Below are positions 17,725 through 26,497 of a stretch of 64,000 nt of DNA, in pieces. Source of the stretch: Geosporobacter sp040797825 (GTDB lineage: Bacteria; Bacillota; Clostridia; Peptostreptococcales; Thermotaleaceae); assembly GCA_040797825.1 (NCBI GenBank), contig JBFNEZ010000001.1:1-64000 (forward strand), read 5' to 3'. The translations under genes and the position numbers were made by a program. The first letter of the stretch is position 1. Every line of letters begins with the position of its first letter. Under the pieces are notes generated by a model. It was not told the DNA's origin. It searched no databases and was given only the letters and a program-made list of their open reading frames with translations.

Positions 17725-18943
17725 GTTCTTCCTCCTGTTCTAATTCAATTTCTTCCGATGCCACCTGTAATATTCCAAGAGCTGCAAAGCTAGAAAGCAG
17801 CGAGCTTCCTCCATAACTGATAAAGGGTAATGTAACGCCTGTAAGAGGGATGACCTTTATCACACCTCCTAATATAATAAATGCTTGGAATCCAAGCATA
17901 GCAGTTGTTCCTATCGCGACGATTCTAAAAAATTTATCCTGTTGATTCAGAGCAATTTTAAAGCCCCGGTATACTAAAATTAGAAACAGCATGATAACTG
18001 CAATTCCACCAAAGACACCCATTTCCTCACAAATTGCTGAAAAAATAAAATCTGTATGCACTTCTGGAATAAACTCTGGATGTCCTAACCCAATACCTGT
18101 ACCAAAAAATCCCCCGCTGCCAATAGCAAAAAGAGATTGGGTAATTTGATAGCCCTTGCTATCAATAGAACGCCATGGATTAATCCAGGTCTCTACTCGA
18201 ATCTGTACATGATTTACGAGCAAATAACTGAAAAAGGAGGCTATTCCTGCTCCTAGTAAATTATATACAATCAATTTTCGATTTTCTTCATAGATGTAGA
18301 AAATTGTAATAAACACCAAAAAGAACAGCATAGCTGTACCTAGATCCCGCTGTATGAATAAGAAAGCCATATGACCATACACAATACCAAGGAAGTAGTA
18401 CTTATTAAACAGCTTTTCTTTTTTTGTATAGTAAGCAGCCAGAAAAAATATGAAGAGTAATTTAATTATCTCAGCTGGCTGAAAGCTATGATTTCCAATG
18501 CGAATCCAATTGGTGGCCCCTTTCACTCTCGTACCTAGAATTAAGGTCAATAGGAAAAGTACAAGGGAAGCAGCAGCATAATACTTTGTCCAATTTTGCC
18601 ATCCTTTTATGTTTTTAATTCCTAAATAGAATAAGAAATAGGCAATCATACTAATACCAAACCAAATAACTTGACGAAAGCCAAAAGTAGGACTAATTCG
18701 GTAAATCATGATAATACCAATACTGATTAGCATACCCATGATTAAAAATATATAGTGATCTCCCGAAGTAGCCTTCAATAAAATGAAGTTAGATATGTAA
18801 ATGATCAGAATTAGTAATATTCCTGTATATAAAATAAATCTATCGAATTGATCTCGATAGAGATACAGAAGCAGGAGCGCCATTGAATCCACCAATACTA
18901 TTAGATTTTGAGGTGTTTTGTAACTAAATATCTTTTTTAACAT
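17696..18943 (-). CDS. FtsW/RodA/SpoVE-family (SEDS) peptidoglycan glycosyltransferase
   Basis: About 415 residues and ten membrane helices, with the SEDS signatures RVKGATNWIRIG, FQPAEIIKLLFIF, QRDLGTAMLFF and a closing PFISYGGSSL. It polymerises lipid II together with the class B PBP encoded next. ATG 18943 has AAAGAGGT at good spacing; the in-frame ATG at 18949 sits too close. Whether it serves elongation, division or sporulation cannot be told. The gene order FHA-SEDS-PBP is conserved in many Gram-positives. Confidence 0.92.
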   Translation of the reverse strand: MLKKIFSYKTPQNLIVLVDSMALLLLYLYRDQFDRFILYTGILLILIIYISNFILLKATSGDHYIFLIMGMLISIGIIMIYRISPTFGFRQVIWFGISMIAYFLFYLGIKNIKGWQNWTKYYAAASLVLFLLTLILGTRVKGATNWIRIGNHSFQPAEIIKLLFIFFLAAYYTKKEKLFNKYYFLGIVYGHMAFLFIQRDLGTAMLFFLVFITIFYIYEENRKLIVYNLLGAGIASFFSYLLVNHVQIRVETWINPWRSIDSKGYQITQSLFAIGSGGFFGTGIGLGHPEFIPEVHTDFIFSAICEEMGVFGGIAVIMLFLILVYRGFKIALNQQDKFFRIVAIGTTAMLGFQAFIILGGVIKVIPLTGVTLPFISYGGSSLLSSFAALGILQVASEEIELEQEEEHGNRVQEDH

Positions 18944-18955
18944 AGGCATACCTCT

Positions 18956-19387
18956 TTAATCCTTAGAAACATATAGAAATTCAACCTGTCCAATTCTTAA
19001 ACGATCACCATTTCTCAATTTTACCACATCCATAATCTTCTCATCATTGAGAAAGGTTCCGTTTGCACTATCCATATCCTCAAGGAAATAGTTCCCCTCA
19101 TCCATTATTATCTGCGCATGCTCATTGGATATATAAGGATCCTTAATGACAATATCGTTTCCATTTTTTCTGCCAATGATCATGTTGGCCACCAATGGAT
19201 AGGATTCTTTTATCTTAAAGGGCAATGTATCCTTTCGGTTGATAAGTTTTAGATAGGTATCTTCATGGCGAGGACTGCTTCCAATACTCTTAATGTCTAA
19301 ATAAATTAATCGTATAATTCCAAAAATGAATAGATAAATAATCAATATAAATAGATATCTGAAAATCAAAGACAAAATGTTAAACAT
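18956..19387 (-). CDS. Membrane-anchored FHA-domain protein
   Basis: 143 residues from ATG 19387, which has AGGTGAGG just upstream; an ATG at 19429 lacks one. A hydrophobic helix (FNILSLIFRYLFILIIYLFIFGI region) is followed by a short linker and an FHA domain: IGRKNGNDIVI, SNEHAQI, DMDSANGTFLN, GDRLRIG. FHA domains bind phospho-threonine peptides. No Ser/Thr kinase gene is nearby, so the partner kinase must lie elsewhere. First gene of the operon with the SEDS and PBP genes; likely a regulator of that wall-synthesis pair. Confidence 0.88.
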   Translation of the reverse strand: MFNILSLIFRYLFILIIYLFIFGIIRLIYLDIKSIGSSPRHEDTYLKLINRKDTLPFKIKESYPLVANMIIGRKNGNDIVIKDPYISNEHAQIIMDEGNYFLEDMDSANGTFLNDEKIMDVVKLRNGDRLRIGQVEFLYVSKD

Positions 19388-19461
19388 ATCCTCACCTGCC
19401 TTATCCACTCCTATTTCTAGGAACTGCATATTCTTATTATACTAAATAAAACTGCATAAAA

Positions 19462-19506
19462 GAATGACTTTATAAAGTTTTTAAGAATCCTTTTATAAAG
19501 CCATTC
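19462..19506 (-). terminator. Terminator of the DsbA-like gene
   Basis: On the minus strand, 15-nt arms (19492-19506 and 19462-19476, one G-T pair) close a ~15-nt loop and are followed by TTTTAT. Confidence 0.7.
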
Positions 19507-19515
19507 AAAATACAT

Positions 19516-20103
19516 TTATTTACTTATCATTCTTTCCACTTCTCTATAACTGCATACACCACTAGCAAGAATATTTCCGTCCTCCAACAGAGCAGGAACC
19601 CCTAAAATTTGATGGTGTTCCACAAATGTATTCCATTGATCCATTGTGGATTTGATTCTCTTTTCATTTCTTTGCTGCAAGAAGCTTTCAAAGGATAACC
19701 CCAACTGAATACACAGCTTCCTTAGGACCTCTAAATCTCCAATATTTTCATTGTAGACAAATACACGCCTATAGAATGCATCTACTACTTCTTCCATAGG
19801 AAGCTTTCCCATAGCATAAGCAGTTACTAAATTGGCAAGACCTGTATGATATAGTCTATCGGGCAAATAAAAAACCATTTTTTTTCGATTCGCCTCTGCC
19901 TCAATTTTTTTTTGTATTTTATAAATCCTCTGAGATCCAAAAAAAGTTTTTAAGTTTCTGCCTTCTAAGGGTGTCTCTGGGTGGATTTCCATAGGAATCC
20001 ATTTGATTTTTATCGGCTGTTCTTCTTGAAGCCTCTTAACCTCTGGCAGCATCAAGTAACAATACGGACAAATATAGTCGAAAACAAAGGTTATCTCCTT
20101 CAA
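19516..20103 (-). CDS. DsbA/FrnE-family thioredoxin-fold protein
   Basis: 195 residues with the redox motif CPYC in FDYICPYCYLM near residue 12 and a cis-Pro loop GVPALLEDG near the C-terminus. The insert between them is helical, as in FrnE and 2-hydroxychromene isomerase-like proteins. There is no signal peptide, so it is probably cytosolic. Likely a disulfide oxidoreductase or glutathione-independent isomerase; the substrate is unknown. The start is TTG with GGGGTGG upstream. A clean terminator follows. Confidence 0.82.
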   Translation of the reverse strand: MKEITFVFDYICPYCYLMLPEVKRLQEEQPIKIKWIPMEIHPETPLEGRNLKTFFGSQRIYKIQKKIEAEANRKKMVFYLPDRLYHTGLANLVTAYAMGKLPMEEVVDAFYRRVFVYNENIGDLEVLRKLCIQLGLSFESFLQQRNEKRIKSTMDQWNTFVEHHQILGVPALLEDGNILASGVCSYREVERMISK

Positions 20104-20196
20104 AGAAGTCCACCCCTTTCTCTGTTCTCTTCTTTATTTACCCTTACTTAACAAAAACATTCAATTTATTTTCATTTCTAAATAGAAATATTTATT

Positions 20197-22026
20197 CTAA
20201 GAAAGTAAAATTTGTTCTAATTCATCCACTAGCTTTTCAAAAACCCTTAAGGCACTTTTAATAGGTTCTGTTCTAGTCATATCTATCCCAGCCCCTTGCA
20301 GCAATTGAATTGGATAGTTGGAACCGCCTTTTTTTAAGAAATCAATATATCTTGCAACCGCAGGCTTCCCCTCATTAAGAATTTGTTGAGATAGAGAAAT
20401 GGCCGCTGCATATCCAGTGGCATATTTATATACATAAAAAGCATTATAAAAGTGAGGAATTCTAGACCACTCCATCTTGATTTCTTCATCAACCTCAATA
20501 TCCGGACCATAGTACTTTCTATTGAGTTCACCATAATATTGACACAAAGATTCAGGCGTTAGGGCTTCTCCTTCTTCCACACGCTTATGCACTTCCTTTT
20601 CAAACTCAGCAAACATGGTTTGTCTGTAGACGGTTCCCCTAAACTGTTCTAAATAATGGTTTAACAAATATGCACGAATATTTTTATCCTGGGTTTTATC
20701 CAATAGATACTGCATCAGTAGGGCCTCATTGACTGTAGAAGCCACCTCTGCTACAAAAATCTTATATCCAGCATAGGGGTAGGGTTGATTTTCTCTAGCA
20801 TAATAGGAATGCAAGGAATGTCCCATCTCATGAGCCAAGGTAAAGGTATCGTGAATGGTATTTTGGTAATTTAACAGCACATAGGGTGGACTGTCATAGC
20901 TCCCCCAAGAATAGGCGCCACCTGTTTTGCCTTCATTCTCATACACATCAATCCAACCCTCCTGAAAGCCTTTCTGAAGAAGATCTACATACTCATTTCC
21001 TAAGGGTTTTAGTCCCTCTGTTACCTTTTTTAGAGCTTCCTCATAGGGAATATCCATCTTCACATCCTTTACAATAGGTGTATAGAGATCATACATGTGT
21101 AAGGTGTCCAGTCCCAAAGCTTTTTTTCTCAAGCTTACATAGCGGTACATAGCAGGTAGATGTTCATGAATTGTTTCAATTAGGTTGTCATAAACTGACA
21201 ATGGAATGTTGTCCTCATCTAGAGAAGCCTTTAGAGCTGATTGGTATTTTCTAACCTTCCCATAGAATACGTCTTTTTTAACACTGGCATTTAAGGTAGC
21301 TGCAAGGGTATTTTTCTGCTTTTCATAGGTACTGTATAGGGCCTTAAAAGCATCATGACGTACCCTCCTATCGCTGCTCTCCAGGAATTTTACATACCTT
21401 CCCTTCGTTACTTCCACTTCGTCACCTTGCTCATCTAAAATGGTGGGAAATTTAATATCCGCATTATTTAACATAGAAAAAATATTTCTTGGCGCAGAAG
21501 CCAATTCACCAGCTTGAGCTAATATTTGCTCCTCTTCTTTAGATAGGATGTGTTCTTTCTGACGTAGAATTTCCTCAATATAAAACTGATATACTCTTAA
21601 TTTTTCATTTTCTTGAAAGAAATCCTTAATTTTCTCTTCAGCTATGCTCAATATCTCCGGTACCATAAAGGAAAAACTGCTCTGCACTTCCACACTGAGT
21701 CCCTGGGCTCTATCGCTCATTCCTTGATATTTTGTAACACGATTGTCTTCATCCTTCTTCATCCGTGCATAAATAAATACATTTTCTATTTTTCTAGAAA
21801 CCTCATCGGAGAGATTTAAGGCTTTGTATAACAGCTCTGATGAATCGCCTAATTTCCCTCTATATTCCCCTACACCTTTTAGCATTTCCTTTATTTTCTG
21901 AAAATCATCTTCCCAGGCCTCTTCATTAGGATATAGTTTTTCAATTTCCCATTTAAACTTCTGTTCTATATCCTTTCTCTCTGGTATTTTATTCGATGTC
22001 TTTTCTTGTTTATCCATCTGTGGCAT
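20197..22026 (-). CDS. pepF: Oligoendopeptidase F (M3 family)
   Basis: 609 residues, the normal PepF length. The zinc site is HEMGHSLHSY (HExxH) followed about 25 residues later by the third ligand Glu in VAEVASTVNEAL. The PepF N-terminal helical domain (EEAWEDDFQKIKEM) is intact. It degrades short peptides in the cytosol. GGGAGG favours ATG 22026; an in-frame GTG sits two codons upstream. It is monocistronic and divergent from the hydrogenase-like gene. Confidence 0.92.
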   Translation of the reverse strand: MPQMDKQEKTSNKIPERKDIEQKFKWEIEKLYPNEEAWEDDFQKIKEMLKGVGEYRGKLGDSSELLYKALNLSDEVSRKIENVFIYARMKKDEDNRVTKYQGMSDRAQGLSVEVQSSFSFMVPEILSIAEEKIKDFFQENEKLRVYQFYIEEILRQKEHILSKEEEQILAQAGELASAPRNIFSMLNNADIKFPTILDEQGDEVEVTKGRYVKFLESSDRRVRHDAFKALYSTYEKQKNTLAATLNASVKKDVFYGKVRKYQSALKASLDEDNIPLSVYDNLIETIHEHLPAMYRYVSLRKKALGLDTLHMYDLYTPIVKDVKMDIPYEEALKKVTEGLKPLGNEYVDLLQKGFQEGWIDVYENEGKTGGAYSWGSYDSPPYVLLNYQNTIHDTFTLAHEMGHSLHSYYARENQPYPYAGYKIFVAEVASTVNEALLMQYLLDKTQDKNIRAYLLNHYLEQFRGTVYRQTMFAEFEKEVHKRVEEGEALTPESLCQYYGELNRKYYGPDIEVDEEIKMEWSRIPHFYNAFYVYKYATGYAAAISLSQQILNEGKPAVARYIDFLKKGGSNYPIQLLQGAGIDMTRTEPIKSALRVFEKLVDELEQILLS

Positions 22027-22233
22027 AACCACATCCTCCCTTCATAATTTAATATGTAAAAATTTCACACCTTTTGAATTTTTTCATTCTTTTTATTATT
22101 ATACCCAAAGCGCTCTATGATTCCAACTTTTTACCATAACTCTTCTATTTATTATAAGAAAAGATAAATTTTGTAAAGTATTTTAAATTTTTTTTGTCTA
22201 TAGTATAATGTTCATAATAGGGGGTAGATTCGT

Positions 22234-23481
22234 ATGGATAGATACGCTCATTCTGTTATTTTAGAAGAATCCCGTTGTATTGGATGTACCAATTGCATCA
22301 AAAGCTGTCCTACAGAAGCCATTCGTGTACGAAATGGGAAGGCTAGAATCATCAATGATCGATGCATTGACTGTGGTCTTTGCATTCAGATTTGCCCCCA
22401 TCATGCAAAGAATAGCCTCAGTGATGGCATAGATAGTATGAAGGATTATCCTTATAAAATCGCACTGCCTTCCCCAACCCTTATTAGTCAATTTGATAGC
22501 TCCATAACCCCGTCTCAAATATTGGCTGCCCTTCAAATGACTGGGTTTGATGCTGTATTTGAGGTTACAAGAGGTGCCGACATTATCACCCACTATACAC
22601 AACAGCTGTTGAAGTATTCTCCTATACGTCCCTTAATTTCTTCTAACTGCCCTGCGATTGTTCGTTTAATCCAGATTCGATTTCCCAGCTTGATTGACCA
22701 TATTTTACCAATAGAGTCTCCAATGGAAATCGCCGCAAATCTCGCCCGTGGTGAGGCAATTGAAAAGACAGGCTTATCTCCTGAGGATATTGGTGTTTTC
22801 TATATTAGTCCTTGTCCTGCTAAGGTTACCAGCGTAAGAAGTCCTTTAGGCATATCGAAATCAGCGGTTGACCGAGTTCTATCTATACAGACACTTTATT
22901 CTTGTATTCAAAAAAATCTTAAGAACCTAACTACAGAGAATCCTTTTTACGACTCTGGAAAAGCTATTGGGTGGGCTAAGGTTGGTGGAGAATCCTATGC
23001 CTTGGGGATCAAAAACTATCTGAGTGTGGACGGTATTGAAAACGTAATTAAGATTCTTGATGCTATTGAAAATGAAAGAATTTCTGGAATTGAATTCTTA
23101 GAATGCATGGCCTGTACCAATGGATGTGTAGGCGGCTGCCTGACTATCGAGAACTCCTTTATCGCTAAAAGAAGAGTTCGAAGTCTTTCTGAAGAAAACA
23201 TCCATAAGCACTATCCTTTATCTACAGAGAACTTTCAGCAATTTCTCCATACAAAAAAAATCTTTCCTAGAAACGTCCATAAATTAGACGAAAATATTAT
23301 AGAGGCTTTAAAAAAAATGGAGCAATTAGACGCTATTTATGAAATCTTACCAAGCTTAGACTGCGGGGCTTGCGGTTCTCCTAATTGTCGCGCTTTAGCT
23401 GAGGATATTGTCTTAGGTCATGTAGATATTGAAGAATGTATTGTCCGCTTAAAAGAACATTCTGGACGTCAAAAAAAATAG
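22234..23481 (+). CDS. [FeFe]-hydrogenase-like iron-sulfur protein with C-terminal RnfB-type cluster domain
   Basis: 415 residues in three parts. Residues 1-60 are a 2[4Fe-4S] ferredoxin (C15, C18, C21, C25; C44, C47, C50, C54). Residues ~75-310 are an iron hydrogenase large-subunit domain keeping all four H-cluster ligands: C139 (SSNCP), C194 (SPCPAK, with K197), C294 and C298 (ECMACTNGC). The end carries CGACGSPNC plus C402, a 4Fe-4S domain like RnfB. The proton-relay Cys next to C139 is Asn138, so normal H2 turnover is unlikely; a sensory or electron-transfer role fits better. No hydrogenase maturases are adjacent. Confidence 0.85.
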   Translation: MDRYAHSVILEESRCIGCTNCIKSCPTEAIRVRNGKARIINDRCIDCGLCIQICPHHAKNSLSDGIDSMKDYPYKIALPSPTLISQFDSSITPSQILAALQMTGFDAVFEVTRGADIITHYTQQLLKYSPIRPLISSNCPAIVRLIQIRFPSLIDHILPIESPMEIAANLARGEAIEKTGLSPEDIGVFYISPCPAKVTSVRSPLGISKSAVDRVLSIQTLYSCIQKNLKNLTTENPFYDSGKAIGWAKVGGESYALGIKNYLSVDGIENVIKILDAIENERISGIEFLECMACTNGCVGGCLTIENSFIAKRRVRSLSEENIHKHYPLSTENFQQFLHTKKIFPRNVHKLDENIIEALKKMEQLDAIYEILPSLDCGACGSPNCRALAEDIVLGHVDIEECIVRLKEHSGRQKK

Positions 23482-23490
23482 TCCATCTAT

Positions 23491-23521
23491 GGAGGGGAAA
23501 AAATACATGCCTCTCCTTTTT
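23491..23521 (+). terminator. Terminator after the hydrogenase-like gene
   Basis: GGAGGGG (23491-23497) pairs with CCTCTCC (23510-23516), including one G-T pair, and is followed by TTTTT. Confidence 0.7.
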
Positions 23522-23646
23522 ATTTTAAGCCAATTTTTACATCAGATACATAAAGCATTGATTCCTTCAATATAATGGTGTAGTATATTTATATTGTTTT
23601 TCTATTGGATATACATATCTTCTTAGTTTAGGAGGAATAGCATAAC

Positions 23647-24471
23647 ATGGATAATCGACCAATTGGCGTCTTTGATTCAGGGGTAGGTGGGTTAACTGCC
23701 ATTCCCCATATCATGAGAGAACTGCCAAAGGAAAGATTGATTTATTTTGGGGATACCGCACGAACTCCCTACGGTTCCAAGGCAAAGTCTACTATTACAA
23801 ATTTTACAAAAGAAATCGTAGATTTCCTATTGAATAAGAATGTGAAGATGATCGTGATTGCTTGTAATACCATTACGGCAACCTGTCTCGATGAATTATC
23901 AGAGTACTGTAAAGATGTTCCTGTTATTGGAATTATCGAACCTGCTGCTAAAAAGGTTGCTCAATCCTATGGCCAGTCTCGGCAGATAGGAATTATTGGA
24001 ACAAAGGTCACTATTCGTCAGAAAACTTATATTGAAAATATCCATAAGCATAACCCTGATTTGTGTTTATATGATAAGGCCTGTCCTATTTTTGTTCCCC
24101 TTATCGAGGAAGGAATTATGGATAATGATATTATGGAGTTATCCGTGAAATATTATTTAGATGAATTCGTAAAAACCAATGGTTTAGACACTCTAATCTT
24201 GGGATGCACCCACTATCCATTGATTCGTCCTACCATTGAAAAACTTTACCCCTGGTTAGAGATTATCGATCCGTCTTTTGAGATTGTTCATAGTATAAGC
24301 TCTACCCTCACTGAGAAAAACTTGCTGGCTCAGGAAGCCGCAGGAAATAACATTTTTTATGCCAGTGACCTTTCAGAAAATTTTTTAAACATGATCGATT
24401 CCATTTTTGGTAAAGAAAATGTCAAGGTAGATTTTAAGAACTTTGATTCCGATACACATGAATGTAAATAA
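23647..24471 (+). CDS. murI: Glutamate racemase
   Basis: 274 residues. The family signatures are intact: IGVFDSGVGGLTAI, the catalytic CNT (VIACNTITAT) and the second catalytic Cys in LILGCTHYPLI. It makes D-glutamate for peptidoglycan. AGGAGG precedes the ATG. It is a single gene; a structured repeat begins three bases after the stop. Confidence 0.95.
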   Translation: MDNRPIGVFDSGVGGLTAIPHIMRELPKERLIYFGDTARTPYGSKAKSTITNFTKEIVDFLLNKNVKMIVIACNTITATCLDELSEYCKDVPVIGIIEPAAKKVAQSYGQSRQIGIIGTKVTIRQKTYIENIHKHNPDLCLYDKACPIFVPLIEEGIMDNDIMELSVKYYLDEFVKTNGLDTLILGCTHYPLIRPTIEKLYPWLEIIDPSFEIVHSISSTLTEKNLLAQEAAGNNIFYASDLSENFLNMIDSIFGKENVKVDFKNFDSDTHECK

Positions 24472-24473
24472 GC

Positions 24474-24605
24474 AATATAAAAAGAGCCTCTAAGGACGCT
24501 TTCGCTAGGGAACCCTAGGTTCCCTTCGACGACTGCTGCCGCAGCCTGAGCACCCTCCTTAGGGCGGCAGAGGATTGCCTCCCCTACAACCCCTCTTTTT
24601 ATATT
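24474..24605. repeat. Structured GC-rich repeat, copy 1 (~132 bp)
   Basis: Closed by 13-bp perfect terminal inverted arms (24474-24486 and 24593-24605). Inside are hairpins GGGAACC-CTA-GGTTCCC, GACTGC-TGCC-GCAGCC (one mismatch) and CCCT-CCTT-AGGG, then GAGG-ATTG-CCTC followed by CCCTACAACCCC. A copy at 57886-58015 is clearly homologous (constant blocks CTAAGGACGCTTTCGCTAGG and TTCGACGAC) and differs by paired changes that keep the stems. It lies between the 3' ends of murI and a membrane-protein gene and overlaps the last codons of the latter. Confidence 0.85.
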
Positions 24606-25000
24606 CCTATCCTATCTAAGAATAAATGTATCCTTTCAAAAAGAAGACCTGCTGCAAACCAAGCCGGAGCATAATCCAGTCGAATAAGACCTTTTACTGC
24701 ATATTTGGCTCCATCATAATTCCAAGGACACAAGCCAATAGATGCTCTTAAAAGGGACCCTGAAGCATATTCAATTCCATAAATAATAAAAACCCAGATC
24801 CCTCCCCTCAATAGAATCGGCCAATCAATCATCATATCATGGAGCCTTTCCAGAAACACTGCCGAACCATAGATTGGAAACATCCAAAGGTAAGTATATC
24901 CTTGGAAGCGTCTATCTCCTGTTAAAGCTCCTCCAAAACCCGTCCAAAAAATCTCTATGCACCAACCAAGCAAACCATATATAATAAATCGTAGTATCAT
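24599..25000 (-). CDS. Small membrane protein of the CmpB-like putative ABC permease family
   Basis: 133 residues with four hydrophobic segments. The opening YGLLGWCIEIFW, then QGYTYLWMFPIYGSAVFLE and GIEYASG...CPWNYD, match proteins annotated as putative ABC transporter permease (CmpB type), although no ATPase gene is associated. Function is not established. The start has a weak AGGA. The 3' end runs into the terminal arm of the structured repeat. Confidence 0.7.
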   Translation of the reverse strand: MILRFIIYGLLGWCIEIFWTGFGGALTGDRRFQGYTYLWMFPIYGSAVFLERLHDMMIDWPILLRGGIWVFIIYGIEYASGSLLRASIGLCPWNYDGAKYAVKGLIRLDYAPAWFAAGLLFERIHLFLDRIGI

Positions 25001-25160
25001 ATATCCTATTTTTTCAATGTTATGGTAAAAACATACATCACTTATATATAATAGAATGATATTATTTTTATTCTCGATTTCTCCCTGTCTCCTGTTGTAA
25101 ATAACCCAAATGTATCATATAATTAGTTAGCATTTACTTATGTTTTTTAGGAGTGTTTCT

Positions 25161-26228
25161 ATGAACAATAATATTAACCAATATATTCCTTTTCTATCCA
25201 AGCTACTCATCATAGGACTTACGATTTTTGGAATATACTTTTTCTCTACCACATTTATTTTTTATATCCTTCCCTTTGTGATCGGGTGGGTCATTGCTTC
25301 TATCATTGAGCCCTGGGTAAATTTTTTAAGTTATCATACTAAACTGCCTCGAGGTCTGGCAGCTTTTTTTTCCACTGCTATTTTTCTTATACTAACTGGA
25401 TCTATCATTGCTTTGATAGGAGCTATTGTAGTCGTCGAGCTTACGAAATTATCCATCCAGCTCCCTGAATATTCAAAAAAAATATCCACTTATAGTACGG
25501 AACTACTTGGCCATATGCAGGCACTTTATATCAATTTGCCTCCAGACATAGCCCAGTCTATCATCAATGGTTTATATGGCCTTTTAAATTCTGCTACGGC
25601 TCTATTTGGAAAAATTATATCCTCTTTTATGGGATTTCTCTCAGGCATTCCAGGCTTTCTTGTATTTTTATTAGTCACCATCCTCTCAACCTTTTTTATT
25701 GTGCGAGACAAGAAAAAAATCACCCGCTTTATTATCGCCCAAATACCAAATAGCCAACGCTCCAATATAAAGGTATTAAAGCACGATTTGCTTTTTGCCT
25801 TAACAGGTTATATCAAAGCCCAGCTGATTTTGATGTCCTTAACCTTTGTAGAAAGTGCTATAGGCCTAACAATTATTGGTATCGACTATTCTGTATTGTT
25901 GGCCTTACTAGCTAGTATCATTGATGCTTTACCTATCTTAGGCTCTGGTTCCGTATATGTGCCTCTTATTCTGTGGAAGATTTTTACTGGTTCTTATCAA
26001 ACGGCAATCTATCTAGGTATCTTGTATGGCCTCATTATTTTTGTGCGTCAACTGTTAGAACCAAAGATATTGGGAAACCAAATAGGCTTATATCCTTTGG
26101 TAACTCTTATAGCCATGTATATTGGATTGCAGGTTTTTGGAGTGATAGGCTTAATCGTGGGTCCTATTTCCCTTATTGTTTTACTCACACTTCAAAAAGT
26201 GGGAATTTTGCCACAATGGAAGGGTTGA
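25161..26228 (+). CDS. ytvI: Sporulation integral membrane protein YtvI (AI-2E transporter family)
   Basis: 355 residues from ATG 25161, chosen because TTTAGGAG lies eight bases upstream. Seven or eight hydrophobic helices are arranged as in the AI-2E exporter/PerM superfamily, with the conserved ALLASIIDALPILGSG and FVRQLLEPKILG segments near the C-terminus. The YtvI subgroup is restricted to spore formers and is made in the mother cell; the transported molecule is unknown. It is monocistronic. Confidence 0.85.
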   Translation: MNNNINQYIPFLSKLLIIGLTIFGIYFFSTTFIFYILPFVIGWVIASIIEPWVNFLSYHTKLPRGLAAFFSTAIFLILTGSIIALIGAIVVVELTKLSIQLPEYSKKISTYSTELLGHMQALYINLPPDIAQSIINGLYGLLNSATALFGKIISSFMGFLSGIPGFLVFLLVTILSTFFIVRDKKKITRFIIAQIPNSQRSNIKVLKHDLLFALTGYIKAQLILMSLTFVESAIGLTIIGIDYSVLLALLASIIDALPILGSGSVYVPLILWKIFTGSYQTAIYLGILYGLIIFVRQLLEPKILGNQIGLYPLVTLIAMYIGLQVFGVIGLIVGPISLIVLLTLQKVGILPQWKG

Positions 26229-26366
26229 AATTCAAACTTTTTTGTGATTTTTTAATAAAATGTACGTATTTTCTCTATGTTTATTTATTTGCACTTTTGA
26301 ATATTTATGCATTTTAATTAATAAATTATTATATTTATTCATACTATTTGCACTTTAACATATTCC

Positions 26367-26409
26367 ATACAGAAATATTTTTTTGGCTTTTGAAAACGTT
26401 TTTCTGTAT
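26367..26409. promoter_or_regulatory. Inverted repeat in the glnA leader region
   Basis: ATACAGAAA (26367-26375) and TTTCTGTAT (26401-26409) are 9-bp perfect inverted arms 25 bases apart, about 20 bases upstream of the -35 box of glnA. It does not match the GlnR consensus. It may be a regulator site or chance in AT-rich DNA. Confidence 0.35.
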
Positions 26410-26428
26410 TTTTTCTTATTTTTTGATA

Positions 26429-26456
26429 TTTACAAATATTTAATATATGCTATAAT
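26429..26456 (+). promoter_or_regulatory. Probable sigma-A promoter of glnA
   Basis: TTTACA (26429-26434), a 16-base spacer and TATAAT (26451-26456) lie 41 bases upstream of the glnA ATG. Confidence 0.6.
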
Positions 26457-26497
26457 TATTCATTATATATGATAAATTTAAATAAAGAGGTGATTTC

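Noticed and set aside
24474..24605. Structured repeat as an ordinary terminator of murI
   Set aside because: Its A/T closing arms could terminate transcription, but the conserved GC-rich interior and second copy in a 5' leader are not explained by that alone.
24474..24605. Structured repeat as an insertion sequence
   Set aside because: It has terminal inverted arms, but no open frame and no visible target duplication; at most a MITE-like element.
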